From Pseudonocardia oroxyli (GTDB lineage Bacteria > Actinomycetota > Actinomycetes > Mycobacteriales > Pseudonocardiaceae), in the NCBI RefSeq assembly GCF_900102195.1, contig NZ_FNBE01000002.1:424280-488279 (forward strand): a DNA stretch of 64,000 bases, in the 5' to 3' direction. The notes below the pieces were generated by a model. It had not been told where the DNA came from. It did no database searches and worked only from the letters and a program-made list of their open reading frames with translations. The translations under genes and the position numbers were made by a program. Positions 46,964 through 56,584 of the stretch are shown piece by piece. Position 1 is the first letter of the stretch. Every line of letters begins with the position of its first letter.

Positions 46964-47749
46964 ATGCGCGGGTTCGGCCGGCTGCGGCTCGTCCGGGTTC
47001 CGCTGGCGGGTCTGGTGCTCGCCGGTCTGGTGCTCGTCGCGGCGCCCGCGGACGAGACGATCCCGCCCACGGTCCGCACGACCGGACAGAGCGCCCTGGG
47101 CACGGCGGGCCTGCCGCTGCGCGTGATGCCGCTCGGTGCCTCGAGCACCGTGGGCCTCGGCAGCCCGGCGACCGCGGGGTACCGCGGCCCGCTCTACACC
47201 GACCTCGCCGCGGACGGGATCCGCGTCGACTACGTGGGCTCGCAGCACACCGGCTTCCCCGGCATGGCGGACCCGGACAACGAGGGCCACTCCGGCTGGA
47301 CCCTGGAACGCATGATCCCGCGGGCCCGCGGCTGGGTGGCCGCCGCCGACCCGGACGTCGTGCTGCTGCACATGGGGACGAACGACGTGAACACCGGTGC
47401 CTCCGGGTCGACCGCCGCCGCCCGGCTGGACCGGCTGCTGGGCGAGGTGTTCGCAGGTGCGCCCCGCACCCACGTGATCGTGGCCGGCATCTGGGCCGCG
47501 CTGCCCACGCATCTCGCCGACCGGGGCGAATTCGCCCGGCTGGTCCCCGGGATCGTCGCCGACTACCGCGCGCAGGGCCGGTCGATCGAGTTCGTGGACA
47601 CCTCGAACCTGCTCGGCGGCAAGGACTTCACCGACGCACTCCACGCCAACGCGGGCGGCTACGCCAAGATCGCCACGATGTGGTCCACGGAGATCTCCGG
47701 CTGGCTCGCCGCGCGCCGGGCGGCCCCGCTCGCGCCCTCGTCGTCCTGA
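46964..47749 (+). CDS. secreted SGNH/GDSL-type hydrolase
   Basis: 261 residues with an N-terminal signal or anchor (about residues 5-28, VPLAGLVLAGLVLVAAP). The SGNH blocks are MPLGASSTVG (GDS replaced by GASS with the Ser kept), the Gly block in DNEGHSGWTLE, block III HMGTNDVN, and a C-terminal D..H pair in DALHANAGGYAKIA. Probable extracytoplasmic esterase or lipase. ATG 46964 has GGAGGCGGGA upstream, better than GTG 46952. Confidence 0.83.
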   Translation: MRGFGRLRLVRVPLAGLVLAGLVLVAAPADETIPPTVRTTGQSALGTAGLPLRVMPLGASSTVGLGSPATAGYRGPLYTDLAADGIRVDYVGSQHTGFPGMADPDNEGHSGWTLERMIPRARGWVAAADPDVVLLHMGTNDVNTGASGSTAAARLDRLLGEVFAGAPRTHVIVAGIWAALPTHLADRGEFARLVPGIVADYRAQGRSIEFVDTSNLLGGKDFTDALHANAGGYAKIATMWSTEISGWLAARRAAPLAPSSS

Positions 47750-47773
47750 GTCCCGCTCACCCCTGGGCCGCGC

Positions 47774-48226
47774 TCAGCCGCTGATCCCGGCCGCCACCGT
47801 GGCGCCCAGCTCCCAGCAGGCCTCGCGGGCGGCCGCGTCCGGCGCGCCCACCACCTCCACCGTGGGCGCGACGCGCGTCCACCCCATCCCCGCGGTGATC
47901 GCGTCGACGGCCCGGACCGCGCCCTCGAGGCCCTCGTTGCCGTGCACGTACACCCCGAACGGCAGCCCGCGGGTGTCCTCCCCGCACGGATAGAACACGG
48001 TGTCGAAGAAGTGCTTCAGCGCACCGGACATGTAGCCGATGTTCGCCGGGGTCCCGAGGACGACGGCGTCCGCCGCCAGCAGGTCCGACGCCGTGGCGGC
48101 CAGCGCCGCCCGCGCCCGCACCTCCACCCCGGTGATCTCCGGGTCCGACGCCCCGCGCCGCACCTCGTCGAACAGCTCCCGGCAGGCGGGGGAGGGCGTG
48201 TGGTGGACGATCAGGAGGGTGGCCAC
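47774..48226 (-). CDS. flavodoxin-family protein
   Basis: 150 residues. A flavodoxin fold starts with TLLIVHHTPSPACRELFDEV (FMN phosphate loop), and the isoalloxazine-contact region reads GTPANIGYMSGALKHFFDTVF, as in NAD(P)H-dependent FMN reductase or WrbA-like proteins. Probably redox-active with FMN. GTG 48226 is 11 nt after the phosphomutase stop, so it is probably part of the punA-pmmB transcript. Confidence 0.85.
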   Translation of the reverse strand: MATLLIVHHTPSPACRELFDEVRRGASDPEITGVEVRARAALAATASDLLAADAVVLGTPANIGYMSGALKHFFDTVFYPCGEDTRGLPFGVYVHGNEGLEGAVRAVDAITAGMGWTRVAPTVEVVGAPDAAAREACWELGATVAAGISG

Positions 48227-48236
48227 ACCACCCGTC

Positions 48237-49886
48237 CTACCCGATGAGCGCCTCGACCTCCTCCCGCAGTGCGGTCATCCGCGTGTCGGCGCGGGCCCGG
48301 GCGCCCGCCAGGTCGTCCGTCGGGTCCTCCACCACCTCCAGATAGATCTTCAGCTTGGGCTCCGTCCCCGACGGGCGCACCACCGCCCGCGCGCCCGCGC
48401 GCCGCAGCCGCAGCACGTCCGGCGCGGGGCGGTCGGCCGCCCAGCCCGCGGGCGGGTCGGCGACCAGCCGGGCGACGGCCGCTGCGCCGGCGGCGGGCTC
48501 CATCCGCCGGGAGATCCCCACCGTGCGATGGACCCCGTGCGCCCGGGACAGCTCGTCGAGCCGGTCGAGCAGGGTGCGGCCCTGCGCCCGCAGCTCGGCC
48601 GCGACACCCGCGGCGACCACCGCGGCGGAGATCCCGTCCTTGTCCCGCACCGCCTCCGGGTCCACGCAGTAGCCGATCGCCTCCTCGTACCCGTAGACGA
48701 GGCCGGGCCCGCCCCGGACGATCCACTTGAACCCGGTCAGCGTCTCGGCGAACCCGGCACCGTGGGCGGCCGCGACGCGCGCCAGCATGCTCGACGAGAC
48801 CACCGTGGTGGCGACCAGCCCGCGGCGCTCACGCAGGATCGCGTCGCCGAGCAGCACCCCCGTCTCGTCCCCGGTCAGCAGCCGCCACCCCGCGGGTGTG
48901 GGGACGGCGAGGGCGCAGCGGTCCGCATCGGGATCCAGGGCGATCGCGAGGTCGGCGCCCACCCGGTCGGCCAGGGCCAGCAGCAGGTCGGTGGCGCCCG
49001 GCTCCTCGGGGTTCGGGAACGCCACCGTGGGGAAGTCCGGATCCGGCGCGGCCTGCTCGCGGACCACGTGGACGTCCGTGAAGCCGCTGCGCGACAGCGC
49101 CTGCACCGCCAGGGCCCCACCCACCCCGTGCAGCGGGGTGAGCGCGAGCCGCAGCTCACCCCCGGCCCGGCCGAGCGACGCGACCCGGGCCAGGTACTCC
49201 TCGGTCGGGTCGTACTCGACGGTGGAGCCGCCGACGGGGATCGACACCGCCGCGGGCTGGGCCGCGATCGCCGCCTCGATCTCGGCGTCCGCGGGCGGGA
49301 CGAGCTGGGCGCCGTCTTCCAGGTAGACCTTGTAGCCGTTGTCCGCCTTGGGGTTGTGCGAGGCGGTGACCTGGATCCCGGCCACCGCCCCCAACCTGCG
49401 CACCGCGAAGGCCAGCAGCGGCGTGGGCAGGGGTGCGGGCAGCACGTGGGCCGCGAACCCCGCGGCCGCCAGCACCCCGGCCGCCTCCGCGGCGAACACC
49501 TCCGAACCGTGCCGCGCGTCCCGCCCGACGACCACGACCGGCCCAGTCGCCCCGACCCCGGCCCCGCCGGACCCGGGCCCCGCGCCCGCGCCGACGCTCG
49601 ACCCGCCGCCGGCCCCGCCGGCCGTCCACCGCGCCCGTAACCACGCCGCCAACCCCGCCGTCGCCCGCCGCACCACCGCGACGTTCATCCCCGCGGGGCC
49701 GGCGCGCACGGGCCCGCGCAGGCCGGCGGTGCCGAACGTGAGCGGCCCCGCCATCGCCACCGCCAACGCGCCCGTGTCGCCACCGGTCATCCCCGCGGCC
49801 ACCAGCGCCTGGAGCTCGGCGCGGGTCTCCGGATCCGGGTCGTCCGCGATCCAGCGCAGCGCGCGGTCCCGCAGGCTGGGGTCCAT
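48237..49886 (-). CDS. pmmB: phosphomannomutase/phosphoglucomutase
   Basis: 549 residues, alpha-D-phosphohexomutase family with four domains. The phosphoserine loop is TASHNPKADNGYK, the metal loop DPDADRCA, the sugar loop GYEEAIGY, and the phosphate-binding loop RPSGTEPKLKIY. A Gly/Ser-rich insertion of about 30 residues (GGAGGGSSVGAG and following) in domain 1 is not typical. It interconverts hexose or pentose 1- and 5/6-phosphates; position next to punA suggests ribose-1-phosphate use. It overlaps punA by 1 nt (TGATG). Confidence 0.92.
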   Translation of the reverse strand: MDPSLRDRALRWIADDPDPETRAELQALVAAGMTGGDTGALAVAMAGPLTFGTAGLRGPVRAGPAGMNVAVVRRATAGLAAWLRARWTAGGAGGGSSVGAGAGPGSGGAGVGATGPVVVVGRDARHGSEVFAAEAAGVLAAAGFAAHVLPAPLPTPLLAFAVRRLGAVAGIQVTASHNPKADNGYKVYLEDGAQLVPPADAEIEAAIAAQPAAVSIPVGGSTVEYDPTEEYLARVASLGRAGGELRLALTPLHGVGGALAVQALSRSGFTDVHVVREQAAPDPDFPTVAFPNPEEPGATDLLLALADRVGADLAIALDPDADRCALAVPTPAGWRLLTGDETGVLLGDAILRERRGLVATTVVSSSMLARVAAAHGAGFAETLTGFKWIVRGGPGLVYGYEEAIGYCVDPEAVRDKDGISAAVVAAGVAAELRAQGRTLLDRLDELSRAHGVHRTVGISRRMEPAAGAAAVARLVADPPAGWAADRPAPDVLRLRRAGARAVVRPSGTEPKLKIYLEVVEDPTDDLAGARARADTRMTALREEVEALIG

Positions 49887-50671
49887 CAGACTCGCGCCAC
49901 CAGGTCGCGGAGCAGCTCGCCCATCCTCCGAGCCGAGGCCCGGCCGGCCTCCAGCACCTCCTCGTGGTTCAGCGGCTCCCCGGTCATCCCGGCGGCGAGG
50001 TTGGTGACCAGCGACAGCCCGAACACCGCCGCGCCCTCCGCCCGGGCCGCGATCGCCTCCAGCACCGTCGACATGCCGACCAGGTCGGCGCCCAGCCCGC
50101 GCAGCATCCGGATCTCCGCGGGCGTCTCGAAGTGGGGGCCGGGCAGGCCCGCGTACACCCCCTCCTCCAGCGAGGGGTCGATCTCGCGCGCCAGCGCACG
50201 CAGCCGCGGGGAGTACAGGTCGGTGAGGTCGGTGAAGCGCGGCCCGACCAGCGGCGAGCGGGCGAGCAGGTTCAGGTGGTCGGAGATCAGCACCGGCTGC
50301 CCGACGGACATGCCCTCCCGGATGCCGCCCGCCGCGTTCGTGAGCACCACGGTGCGACAGCCCGCCGCGACCGCCGTGCGCACCCCGTGCACCACCGCCT
50401 CGACCGGATGGCCCTCGTAGGCGTGGGTGCGGCCCAGCAGCACAAGAACCCGCCGGTCGCCCGCGGTGACCGACCGGATCGTGCCGCCGTGCCCCTGCAC
50501 CGTGGGTGGGACGAACCCCGGCAGGGCGTCCATCGGGACCTCGGCATCGCCGCCGATGACCTCCGCCGCCGGGCGCCAGCCCGAGCCGAGGACCACCGCC
50601 ACGTCGTGCGCGGCCACCCCGGTCGCCCGGGCCAACGCCCCGGCGGCCTCCTGTGCGAGATCGCTGCTCAT
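49886..50671 (-). CDS. punA: purine-nucleoside phosphorylase
   Basis: 261 residues, trimeric PNP type. Motifs: VVLGSGW (phosphate Ser), [34 protein letters not shown], and NHEEVLEAG near the end. It splits purine nucleosides to base and ribose-1-phosphate. ATG 50671 (MSSDLAQEA) is preferred to GTG 50680. The stop overlaps the pmmB ATG, so the three-gene unit punA-pmmB-flavodoxin is probably an operon. Confidence 0.94.
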   Translation of the reverse strand: MSSDLAQEAAGALARATGVAAHDVAVVLGSGWRPAAEVIGGDAEVPMDALPGFVPPTVQGHGGTIRSVTAGDRRVLVLLGRTHAYEGHPVEAVVHGVRTAVAAGCRTVVLTNAAGGIREGMSVGQPVLISDHLNLLARSPLVGPRFTDLTDLYSPRLRALAREIDPSLEEGVYAGLPGPHFETPAEIRMLRGLGADLVGMSTVLEAIAARAEGAAVFGLSLVTNLAAGMTGEPLNHEEVLEAGRASARRMGELLRDLVARV

Positions 50672-50721
50672 GGCCGTCACACTAAGGGCGGGGACGCCCC
50701 GGGAAGATCAGAACGGGCCCG

Positions 50722-50745
50722 GGAGGCCCGAGTTGTCCACAGATC
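50722..50745. other. repeat with an embedded DnaA box (copy 1)
   Basis: A 24-nt sequence containing TTGTCCACA (50733-50741), the actinobacterial DnaA-box consensus. It occurs again at 63112-63135 with two differences. Both copies lie at the 3' end of a minus-strand gene, this one directly after the kinase stop. Confidence 0.5.
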
Positions 50746-52389
50746 TCAGCTCGGAGCGGTGAAACTGTTCGCCACCGCGGTCTCCAGTGCCTCGGACCGG
50801 CCGCCCGCGTGCGGGGTCGGCACGGTGAGCGCGACGGCCCACACGCCGTCGGGCACCGGGATCGTGCGGACGACGGTCGAGCGGGAGACGCCGCCGAGGA
50901 CCGAGGTGTAGTGCGTCTCGACGGCGCCCGGCTGCCCGCCCACGACCGGCCCGGACGCCCCCTGGACGACCGTGTCGACCCCGAGCCGCTCGGCGGTGAA
51001 GCCGGCCGCGACGGCCTCGACCGTGCCGGTGCGCCACAGCGCCAGCTCCTCGGAGGAGTCCGGGCTCAGCCAGCGCACCAGCCCGTCCCGGTCCGCCCGC
51101 TCCCAGCCCGCGGGCACCGCGATCGTCCACCCCTCGCTGACCAGCGTGGTCGCGTCCGTCGCGGTGGTCACGGTGACCGTCGACAGCGGTGACTGCCCGC
51201 CGACTGACCGGGTGGCCGCGTAGCCGCCCGCGGCGCCCAGCAGCACCAGCAGGGCCCCGGCGACGGCGAGCGGCACGGCCCAGCGCGCGGGCAGGCCCGG
51301 GGCCGGCTGCGGGGGCCGGGGCCGCACCGGCGTCTCGACGTGCACCGGGGGACGCGCGGGCATCGCGTAGGAGCCGCTGGGCAGCGGGCCGGGAGTGGCG
51401 GCCAGCGGGGCGCCGCGTGCGGGCATCCGCGCGCTGGGCTCCCAGACCGGGCCCGAGGCCGCGACCCGGGGCTCGGGCACCGGCTCGGGGCGCGGCGCGA
51501 CCAGGGAGTACGAGGTCGGCGCGTCCGGCGAGCCGGGGTAGAGCGGGTCGTCCGGGTCGTCGAGCAGGGGGCGGAGCCTGCGGCGGACCTCCTCCAGCGG
51601 CATCCGCTGGTCGGGTTCCTTGACCATCAGCGCCGCGATGACCTCGGACACCGGCCCGGCGTCCCGCGGGCGGGGCACGTCGCCGTCCACGACCTCGGTG
51701 ATCGTCGAGACCGGGTCGCCCTTGACGTCGTAGGGCGGGCGGCCCTCGATGGCCGCGTAGAGCGTGGCGCCCAGGCCCCAGAGGTCCGCCGCGGGGGTGA
51801 CCGCGCTGCCCATGGCGACCTCGGGGGCGATGTAGGCGGGGGAGCCGAGGACCAGGCCCGCCGTGGTCATCGGGGCGTCCGAGGAGTTGCGGGCGATGCC
51901 GAAGTCCGTGAGCTTGATCCGCCCGTCGTGCGCCACGAGGACGTTCCCGGGCTTGACGTCCCGGTGCGTGATCCCCGCACGGTGGGCGGCCCGCAGCGCC
52001 GCGGCCACGGCGTAGCCGATCACGGCCGACTGGCCCGCCGAGAGCCTGCCGTTCTCCTGGATCAGCGTCGCGAGGTTGCGGCTGGGGACCATCTCGAGGA
52101 CGACGAGGGGCTCGCCCTCCGCGTCGACGACGTCGAACACGGTGATGACGTTCGGGTGCGACAGGCCGCCGAGCGCGCGCGCCTCGCGCAGCATCCGCTC
52201 GCGCATGCCGAGCGCCTCGCGCTCCGGGATGCCGCGCGGGACCTTCAGCTCCTTGATCGCGACGCGGCGGCGGAGCACCTCGTCGAAACCCGACCAGACC
52301 GTGCCCATCGCGCCTGCGCCGAGCTGCCCGGAGAGGCGGTACCGGTCGCCGACGACGCGGCCCGGCTGCTCGTCTTCCTGGGTGGACAC
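50746..52389 (-). CDS. Ser/Thr protein kinase with extracellular domain
   Basis: 547 residues. The kinase domain (about 15-270) is complete: LGAGAMGTVW, VAIKEL (Lys), THRDVKPGNVLV, LTDFGIA, APE as YIAPEV. A Pro-rich juxtamembrane linker (270-355) leads to a membrane helix ([22 protein letters not shown], about 360-382) and an extracytoplasmic domain of about 165 residues (GWTIAVPAGWER...), which lacks PASTA repeats. It signals probably from the cell envelope. GTG 52389 gives the standard start; 330 bp of intergenic DNA precede it. Confidence 0.9.
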   Translation of the reverse strand: MSTQEDEQPGRVVGDRYRLSGQLGAGAMGTVWSGFDEVLRRRVAIKELKVPRGIPEREALGMRERMLREARALGGLSHPNVITVFDVVDAEGEPLVVLEMVPSRNLATLIQENGRLSAGQSAVIGYAVAAALRAAHRAGITHRDVKPGNVLVAHDGRIKLTDFGIARNSSDAPMTTAGLVLGSPAYIAPEVAMGSAVTPAADLWGLGATLYAAIEGRPPYDVKGDPVSTITEVVDGDVPRPRDAGPVSEVIAALMVKEPDQRMPLEEVRRRLRPLLDDPDDPLYPGSPDAPTSYSLVAPRPEPVPEPRVAASGPVWEPSARMPARGAPLAATPGPLPSGSYAMPARPPVHVETPVRPRPPQPAPGLPARWAVPLAVAGALLVLLGAAGGYAATRSVGGQSPLSTVTVTTATDATTLVSEGWTIAVPAGWERADRDGLVRWLSPDSSEELALWRTGTVEAVAAGFTAERLGVDTVVQGASGPVVGGQPGAVETHYTSVLGGVSRSTVVRTIPVPDGVWAVALTVPTPHAGGRSEALETAVANSFTAPS

Positions 52390-52719
52390 GCGCCCATTCT
52401 CCCGATGCCGGTGCGGGCGGTGACTCGGGGTCCGTCGTCGGGGGCATTGACCTGCGTAAACGGTCGCTTCACGTGACCGGGTGACAACGCTGTGCAGCCC
52501 CGTTGGACACGCCGAACGGCGGGTCCGCCCGTTCGTCGCAGCCGACGGCAACCGCTCGTCACGGGATGGTCGTCCGCCCGCAGCAGATCACCGACCCCTC
52601 GGCGCGGATACCCGGTGAACTCCCGGTTTCGGGTTGGTACACCGCTGTCCGGGTGAGCACCATGGGTGCATGCAGGACAGAGCGAAGAGCTCTTCGGAGG
52701 CGGTCCCGGGCGGTGCCCG
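52390..52719. other. 330-bp divergent intergenic region
   Basis: Between the kinase and amidohydrolase starts. TTGACC at 52448-52453 and TGACAACG at 52482-52489 are weak promoter-like elements. No gene, repeat or recognised riboswitch is seen. Confidence 0.4.
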
Positions 52720-53961
52720 GTGACCCTTCTCGAGGCGCACCCCGAGCTCGCGGCCGGGGGTGACGACGACGTGGTCGCCGACCTCGGCGCGGGCACCGGC
52801 CCGGCCTGGCTCGACCAGTGGCTCCAGGCCCACCGCGGTGACGTCGTCGCCGTGCGCCGGTCGCTGCACTCCGTACCCGAGCTCGGCCGCGACGAACATC
52901 GTACGACGGCCCTGATCGCCCGCCGCCTCCTGGCCGCCGGTCTCGAGCCGCGCACGCTGCCCGGCGGCACCGGCCTGGTCTGCGACGTGGGCCGCGGCGA
53001 CCGCTGCGTGGCGCTGCGCGCCGACCTCGACGCGCTCCCGCTGCCCGAGGAGACCGGGCTGCCGTTCGCGTCCACCGTGCCCAACGTGATGCACGCCTGC
53101 GGACACGACGCGCACACCGCCATGGTGCTGGGCGCGGGCCTCGCGCTGGCGTCGGCGCCGTCCCTGCCCGGGCGCGTGCGGCTGGTGTTCCAGCCCGCCG
53201 AGGAGGTCCAGCCCGGTGGGGCCCTGGACGTCGTCGCGGACGGGGCGATGGGGGACGTGGAGCGCATCTTCGCGCTGCACTGCGACCCGCGCCTGGAGGT
53301 CGGCAGGCTGGGCACCCGCGTCGGACCGATCACCTCGGCGTGCGACGTCGTGGAGATCCGGCTGACCTCGCCCGGCGGCCACACCGCCCGCCCGCACCTG
53401 ACCGCGGACCTCGTCGAGGCGCTGGGGCTGCTCATCACCCAGCTGCCGCTGCTCCTCACCCGCCAGGTCGATCCCCGCTCCGGCACGGTGCTGGTCTGGG
53501 GTGCGGTGCAGTCCGGCGCGGCGGCGAACGCGATCCCGCAGCACGGCGTGCTGCGCGGCACGCTGCGCACCGCGGACCACGCCACGTGGACGGTCGTCGA
53601 GGAGAAGTTCCGGTCGCTGGTCGCCGCCGTGCTCGCGCCGCTGGGCGTCGGGTACGTGATCGACTACGTCCGCGGCGTGCCGCCCGTGGTGAACGAGGCG
53701 GACAGCTCCGGCATCCTCCGGGACGCCGCCATCCTCACCGGTGGCATGGAGGCCGCGGCGGACACCGAGCAGTCCTCCGGCGGCGAGGACTTCGCCTGGT
53801 ACCTGGAGAAGGTGCCCGGGGCCATGGCCCGGCTGGGCGTCTGGTCGGGGGTGGGCCCCATGAAGGACATCCACCAGCCGACATTCGACCTGGACGAGCG
53901 CGCCCTGCCCTTCGGCGTCCGCGTCCTGGTCAACAGCGCTCTGGCCGCCCTGTCCCACTGA
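52720..53961 (+). CDS. M20-family amidohydrolase (AmiB1-like)
   Basis: 413 residues. The metallopeptidase core is complete: RRSLHSVPELGRDEHRT, ALRADLDALPLPEETG (Asp), MHACGHDAHTAMVLG, FQPAEEVQPGGA (Glu), and the late ligand His region KDIHQPTF. It hydrolyses N-acyl or aryl amides of amino acids; in mycobacteria comparable genes (amiA1/amiB1) lie next to punA (memory). GTG 52720 (VTLLEAHPEL) is likely; GTG 52666 is an upstream alternative. Confidence 0.88.
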   Translation: MTLLEAHPELAAGGDDDVVADLGAGTGPAWLDQWLQAHRGDVVAVRRSLHSVPELGRDEHRTTALIARRLLAAGLEPRTLPGGTGLVCDVGRGDRCVALRADLDALPLPEETGLPFASTVPNVMHACGHDAHTAMVLGAGLALASAPSLPGRVRLVFQPAEEVQPGGALDVVADGAMGDVERIFALHCDPRLEVGRLGTRVGPITSACDVVEIRLTSPGGHTARPHLTADLVEALGLLITQLPLLLTRQVDPRSGTVLVWGAVQSGAAANAIPQHGVLRGTLRTADHATWTVVEEKFRSLVAAVLAPLGVGYVIDYVRGVPPVVNEADSSGILRDAAILTGGMEAAADTEQSSGGEDFAWYLEKVPGAMARLGVWSGVGPMKDIHQPTFDLDERALPFGVRVLVNSALAALSH

Positions 53962-53979
53962 CCCGTGAGTCGGACGAGG

Positions 53980-54009
53980 TTGTCCACAGGTGTTCGGCCC
54001 TGTGGACGA
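53980..54009. promoter_or_regulatory. inverted pair of DnaA boxes
   Basis: TTGTCCACA (53980-53988, consensus) faces TGTGGACGA (54001-54009, one mismatch), 12 nt apart. It lies in the 168 bp between the amidohydrolase stop and the convergent cyclotransferase, which also contain one unit of the 22-nt repeat near 54120. Confidence 0.45.
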
Positions 54010-54129
54010 CTTCGGCGGCGGTCGGTCGGTCCGCTCCGTCGAGACGCCGGGGCACCGGGAGTGCTCCAGGCGCGCCGACATCGGGAGCGGGTGGGGACGC
54101 CGCGGTGACCGGGGTGTCGGACTCGCGGG

Positions 54130-54579
54130 TCAGGAGCTCTTCTGGCTGGGGCGGTTGCGCAGCTCTGTGACGTAGTCGTCAGGGGCGCCCGCCTGTTCCG
54201 CGGCGTCCGCGATCACGCCGAGGTAGCGGGCGCTCGGGGTGCCGCCCTCGTACGCGTCGAGCACGTAGATCCAGGCCAGGGCGCTGCCCTCGAGGGTCTG
54301 GACCCGGAGGCGGAGCTTCTTGTGCAGACCCAGCTCGCCACCCTCCCAGCGGTCCAGCTGGGCGGCGTCGTGGTCCGGGACGTCGTAGAGCACGACGAAG
54401 ACCTGGGAGTCGGGGTCCTCGACCACCGTGGACAGTGCGCCCTCCCAGGCGTAGTCCTCCCCGCCGAAGGTCAGCCGCCACCCCATCAGCCACCCCGTGC
54501 CCGCCATCGGCGAGTGCGGAGCGCGCTCCTTCATCTGGGCGGGGTCCATGTTCGACCCGTAGGCGGCGTAGAGCGGCAC
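54130..54579 (-). CDS. gamma-glutamylcyclotransferase-like protein
   Basis: 149 residues. The GGCT fold signature VPLYAAYGSNMDPAQM begins the protein and the catalytic acid is in the WEGALSTV or LDRWEGGE region. It would release 5-oxoproline from gamma-glutamyl peptides, or act on a related bond. GTG 54579 fits the family start; an upstream GTG at 54624 adds a hydrophobic segment without similarity. Context and sequence match mycobacterial Rv3304 (memory). Divergent from lpdA. Confidence 0.85.
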   Translation of the reverse strand: MPLYAAYGSNMDPAQMKERAPHSPMAGTGWLMGWRLTFGGEDYAWEGALSTVVEDPDSQVFVVLYDVPDHDAAQLDRWEGGELGLHKKLRLRVQTLEGSALAWIYVLDAYEGGTPSARYLGVIADAAEQAGAPDDYVTELRNRPSQKSS

Positions 54580-54665
54580 GAGGGACAGGGTAACGGCGAC
54601 CACCAGGCGGGTGACCGTCGGCACGGCCTAGGGTTGACCCGACACCACCACATCGAGGGGACGAC

Positions 54666-56069
54666 GTGACCCGCATCGTCATCATGGGCGGCGGACCCGC
54701 CGGGTACGAGGCCGCGCTGGTCGCCGCACAGCACGGCAGTGACGTCACCGTCGTGGAGGCGGACGGCATGGGCGGCGCGTGCGTGATCCACGACTGCGTG
54801 CCGTCGAAGACCTTCATCTCCTCCGCCGCCGTGCGCGTGGACCTGCACCGCGCCGAGGACCTCGGGGTGCTGCTGGACCGCGACACCGAGGGCGTCGACC
54901 TGCTCAAGGTCAACAACCGGGTGAAGGGGCTGGCCCAGGCCCAGTCGGCGGACATCCGGGCGCGCGTCGAGTCCGAGGGCGTGCGGATCATCCACGGTCA
55001 TGCGTCCTTCCTGGACGAGACGTCCGGGCGGCTGCCGCACACGGTCGAGGCGCGCCTGCCGGACGGCACCGTCGAGAAGCTGCACGCGGACACCGTCCTG
55101 ATCGCGACGGGTGCCACACCCCGCGTGCTCGACTCCGCCCGACCGGACGGCGAGCGCATCCTCACCTGGCGGCAGCTCTACGACCTGCCCGCGCTGCCCG
55201 AGCACCTGGTCGTCGTGGGGTCCGGGGTGACCGGCGCCGAATTCGTGTCCGCGTACGTCGAGCTGGGCTGCAAGGTCACGCTGATCTCCAGCCGGGACCG
55301 CGTGCTCCCCAGCGAGGACGCGGACGCCGCCGCCGTGCTGGAGGACGTCTTCGCCGAGCGCGGGGTCACGATCCTGCCGAACGCCCGGGCCGAGTCCGTG
55401 CTGCGAGACGGGGACGAGGTCGTCGTCACCCTCGCCGACGGGCAGGTCGTGCGCGGCTCGCACGCGCTGATGACCGTCGGCTCGGTGCCGAACACCCGGG
55501 ACATCGGCCTGGAGAAGATCGGCATCGAGACCGACCGCGGCGGGTTCATCCCGGTCGACCGCGTGTCGCGGACGTCCGTGCCCGGCATCTACGCCGCAGG
55601 CGACTGCACCGGCCTGCTGATGCTGGCGTCCGTCGGGTCCATGCAGGGGCGGATCGCGATGTGGCACGCCCTGGGCGAGGGCGTGGCCCCGATCCGGCTG
55701 CGGACCGTCGCCTCGAACGTCTTCACCCGGCCGGAGATCGCGACCGTCGGCATCAGCCAGCGCGCGATCGACGCGGGCGAGGTCCCGGCCCGCACCGTGA
55801 TGCTGCCGCTGTCCACCAACCCGCGCGCGAAGATGCGGGGGCTGCGCCGCGGGTTCGTCAAGCTGTTCTGCCGCCCGGCGACCGGTGTGGTGATCGGCGG
55901 CGTCGTGGTCGCGCCGGTGGCGAGCGAGCTCGTCCTGCCCATCGCGCTGGCCGTGCAGAACGGGCTCGGAGTGGACGACCTGGCGCACACCTTCTCCGTC
56001 TACCCGTCGCTGTCCGGCTCCATCACCGAGGCGGGCCGCCAGCTCATGCAGCACTCCGACCTGGATTGA
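54666..56069 (+). CDS. lpdA: LpdA-like FAD-dependent NAD(P)H quinone reductase
   Basis: 467 residues, class I pyridine nucleotide-disulfide oxidoreductase. FAD motif IVIMGGGPAGYEAAL, redox pair GGACVIHDCVPSKT (Cys at about 38 and 43), NAD(P) motif VVGSGVTGAEF, and AGDCTG. It lacks the C-terminal His-Glu catalytic pair of true lipoamide dehydrogenases as far as I can see (HTFSVYPSLSGSITE), as in mycobacterial LpdA, which reduces quinones. GTG 54666 gives the conserved start. Confidence 0.93.
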   Translation: MTRIVIMGGGPAGYEAALVAAQHGSDVTVVEADGMGGACVIHDCVPSKTFISSAAVRVDLHRAEDLGVLLDRDTEGVDLLKVNNRVKGLAQAQSADIRARVESEGVRIIHGHASFLDETSGRLPHTVEARLPDGTVEKLHADTVLIATGATPRVLDSARPDGERILTWRQLYDLPALPEHLVVVGSGVTGAEFVSAYVELGCKVTLISSRDRVLPSEDADAAAVLEDVFAERGVTILPNARAESVLRDGDEVVVTLADGQVVRGSHALMTVGSVPNTRDIGLEKIGIETDRGGFIPVDRVSRTSVPGIYAAGDCTGLLMLASVGSMQGRIAMWHALGEGVAPIRLRTVASNVFTRPEIATVGISQRAIDAGEVPARTVMLPLSTNPRAKMRGLRRGFVKLFCRPATGVVIGGVVVAPVASELVLPIALAVQNGLGVDDLAHTFSVYPSLSGSITEAGRQLMQHSDLD

Positions 56070-56073
56070 GCTC

Positions 56074-56091
56074 GACGGGGGCGTGCCCGTC
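56074..56091 (+). terminator. short hairpin after lpdA
   Basis: GACGGG and CCCGTC with a 6-nt loop, 5 nt after the lpdA stop. Short stem and no T-tract. Confidence 0.4.
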
Positions 56092-56162
56092 CCGCTGACC
56101 TCGGGGTCGCCTCGGGGTTTCCCCGGATCCGCCGCGCACGGGCGTGGCGGACCGTGGACGCC

Positions 56163-56507
56163 ATGACCACTCCTGTTCCCACCCGCGTGCCGGTCCTGCC
56201 GGTGGTCGCGGCCGGCGTCGGCGCGCAGGTCGTCGGTGCTCTCGTCCTCGCCGTCCTCCCCGCCGCTCCCGGGGTGGGCGCCGTCCTCGCGCTCGGGTTG
56301 ACCGCGCTCGCCGCGAAGCTCGCCACCAGGCGGCTCGACGGCGCCGCCGTGCCGCGCGCCGGGCTCGCGATCGGGGCGGTGTCCGCGGGGGTCGGGTTGC
56401 TGATCTCGGGGTGGGGCCTGGTCGCGATCCTGCTGGCGGGGATCACCGTGGTCGCGGGGGTCGGCGGTGCGGTGCTCGGTCGGCCCGAGGTGCGCCCGGG
56501 CCGCTGA
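56163..56507 (+). CDS. small hypothetical membrane protein
   Basis: 114 residues with four hydrophobic stretches (residues about 9-28, 30-47, 64-82, 84-103) and short charged loops (KLATRRLDG). It is a small integral membrane protein of unknown family. GTG 56154 is an alternative start. A strong hairpin (56535-56562) follows. Confidence 0.6.
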   Translation: MTTPVPTRVPVLPVVAAGVGAQVVGALVLAVLPAAPGVGAVLALGLTALAAKLATRRLDGAAVPRAGLAIGAVSAGVGLLISGWGLVAILLAGITVVAGVGGAVLGRPEVRPGR

Positions 56508-56534
56508 GCGGTGGCGGGCTCGGGACATGCCGAG

Positions 56535-56562
56535 GCCCCCGGAGGACGGTGTCCCCGGGGGC
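56535..56562. terminator. strong GC hairpin between convergent genes
   Basis: GCCCCCGG (56535-56542) and CCGGGGGC (56555-56562), 8 bp perfect, with a GAC/GTC pair in the loop. Lies between the convergent small membrane gene and the exonuclease-like gene. Confidence 0.75.
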
Positions 56563-56584
56563 ATCGGACGTCCCTACCGTGTGC

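Noticed and set aside
52390..52719. Riboswitch in the kinase/amidohydrolase intergenic region
   Set aside because: Some GC-rich stems and GAACTCCC-like words are present, but no known riboswitch consensus could be matched.
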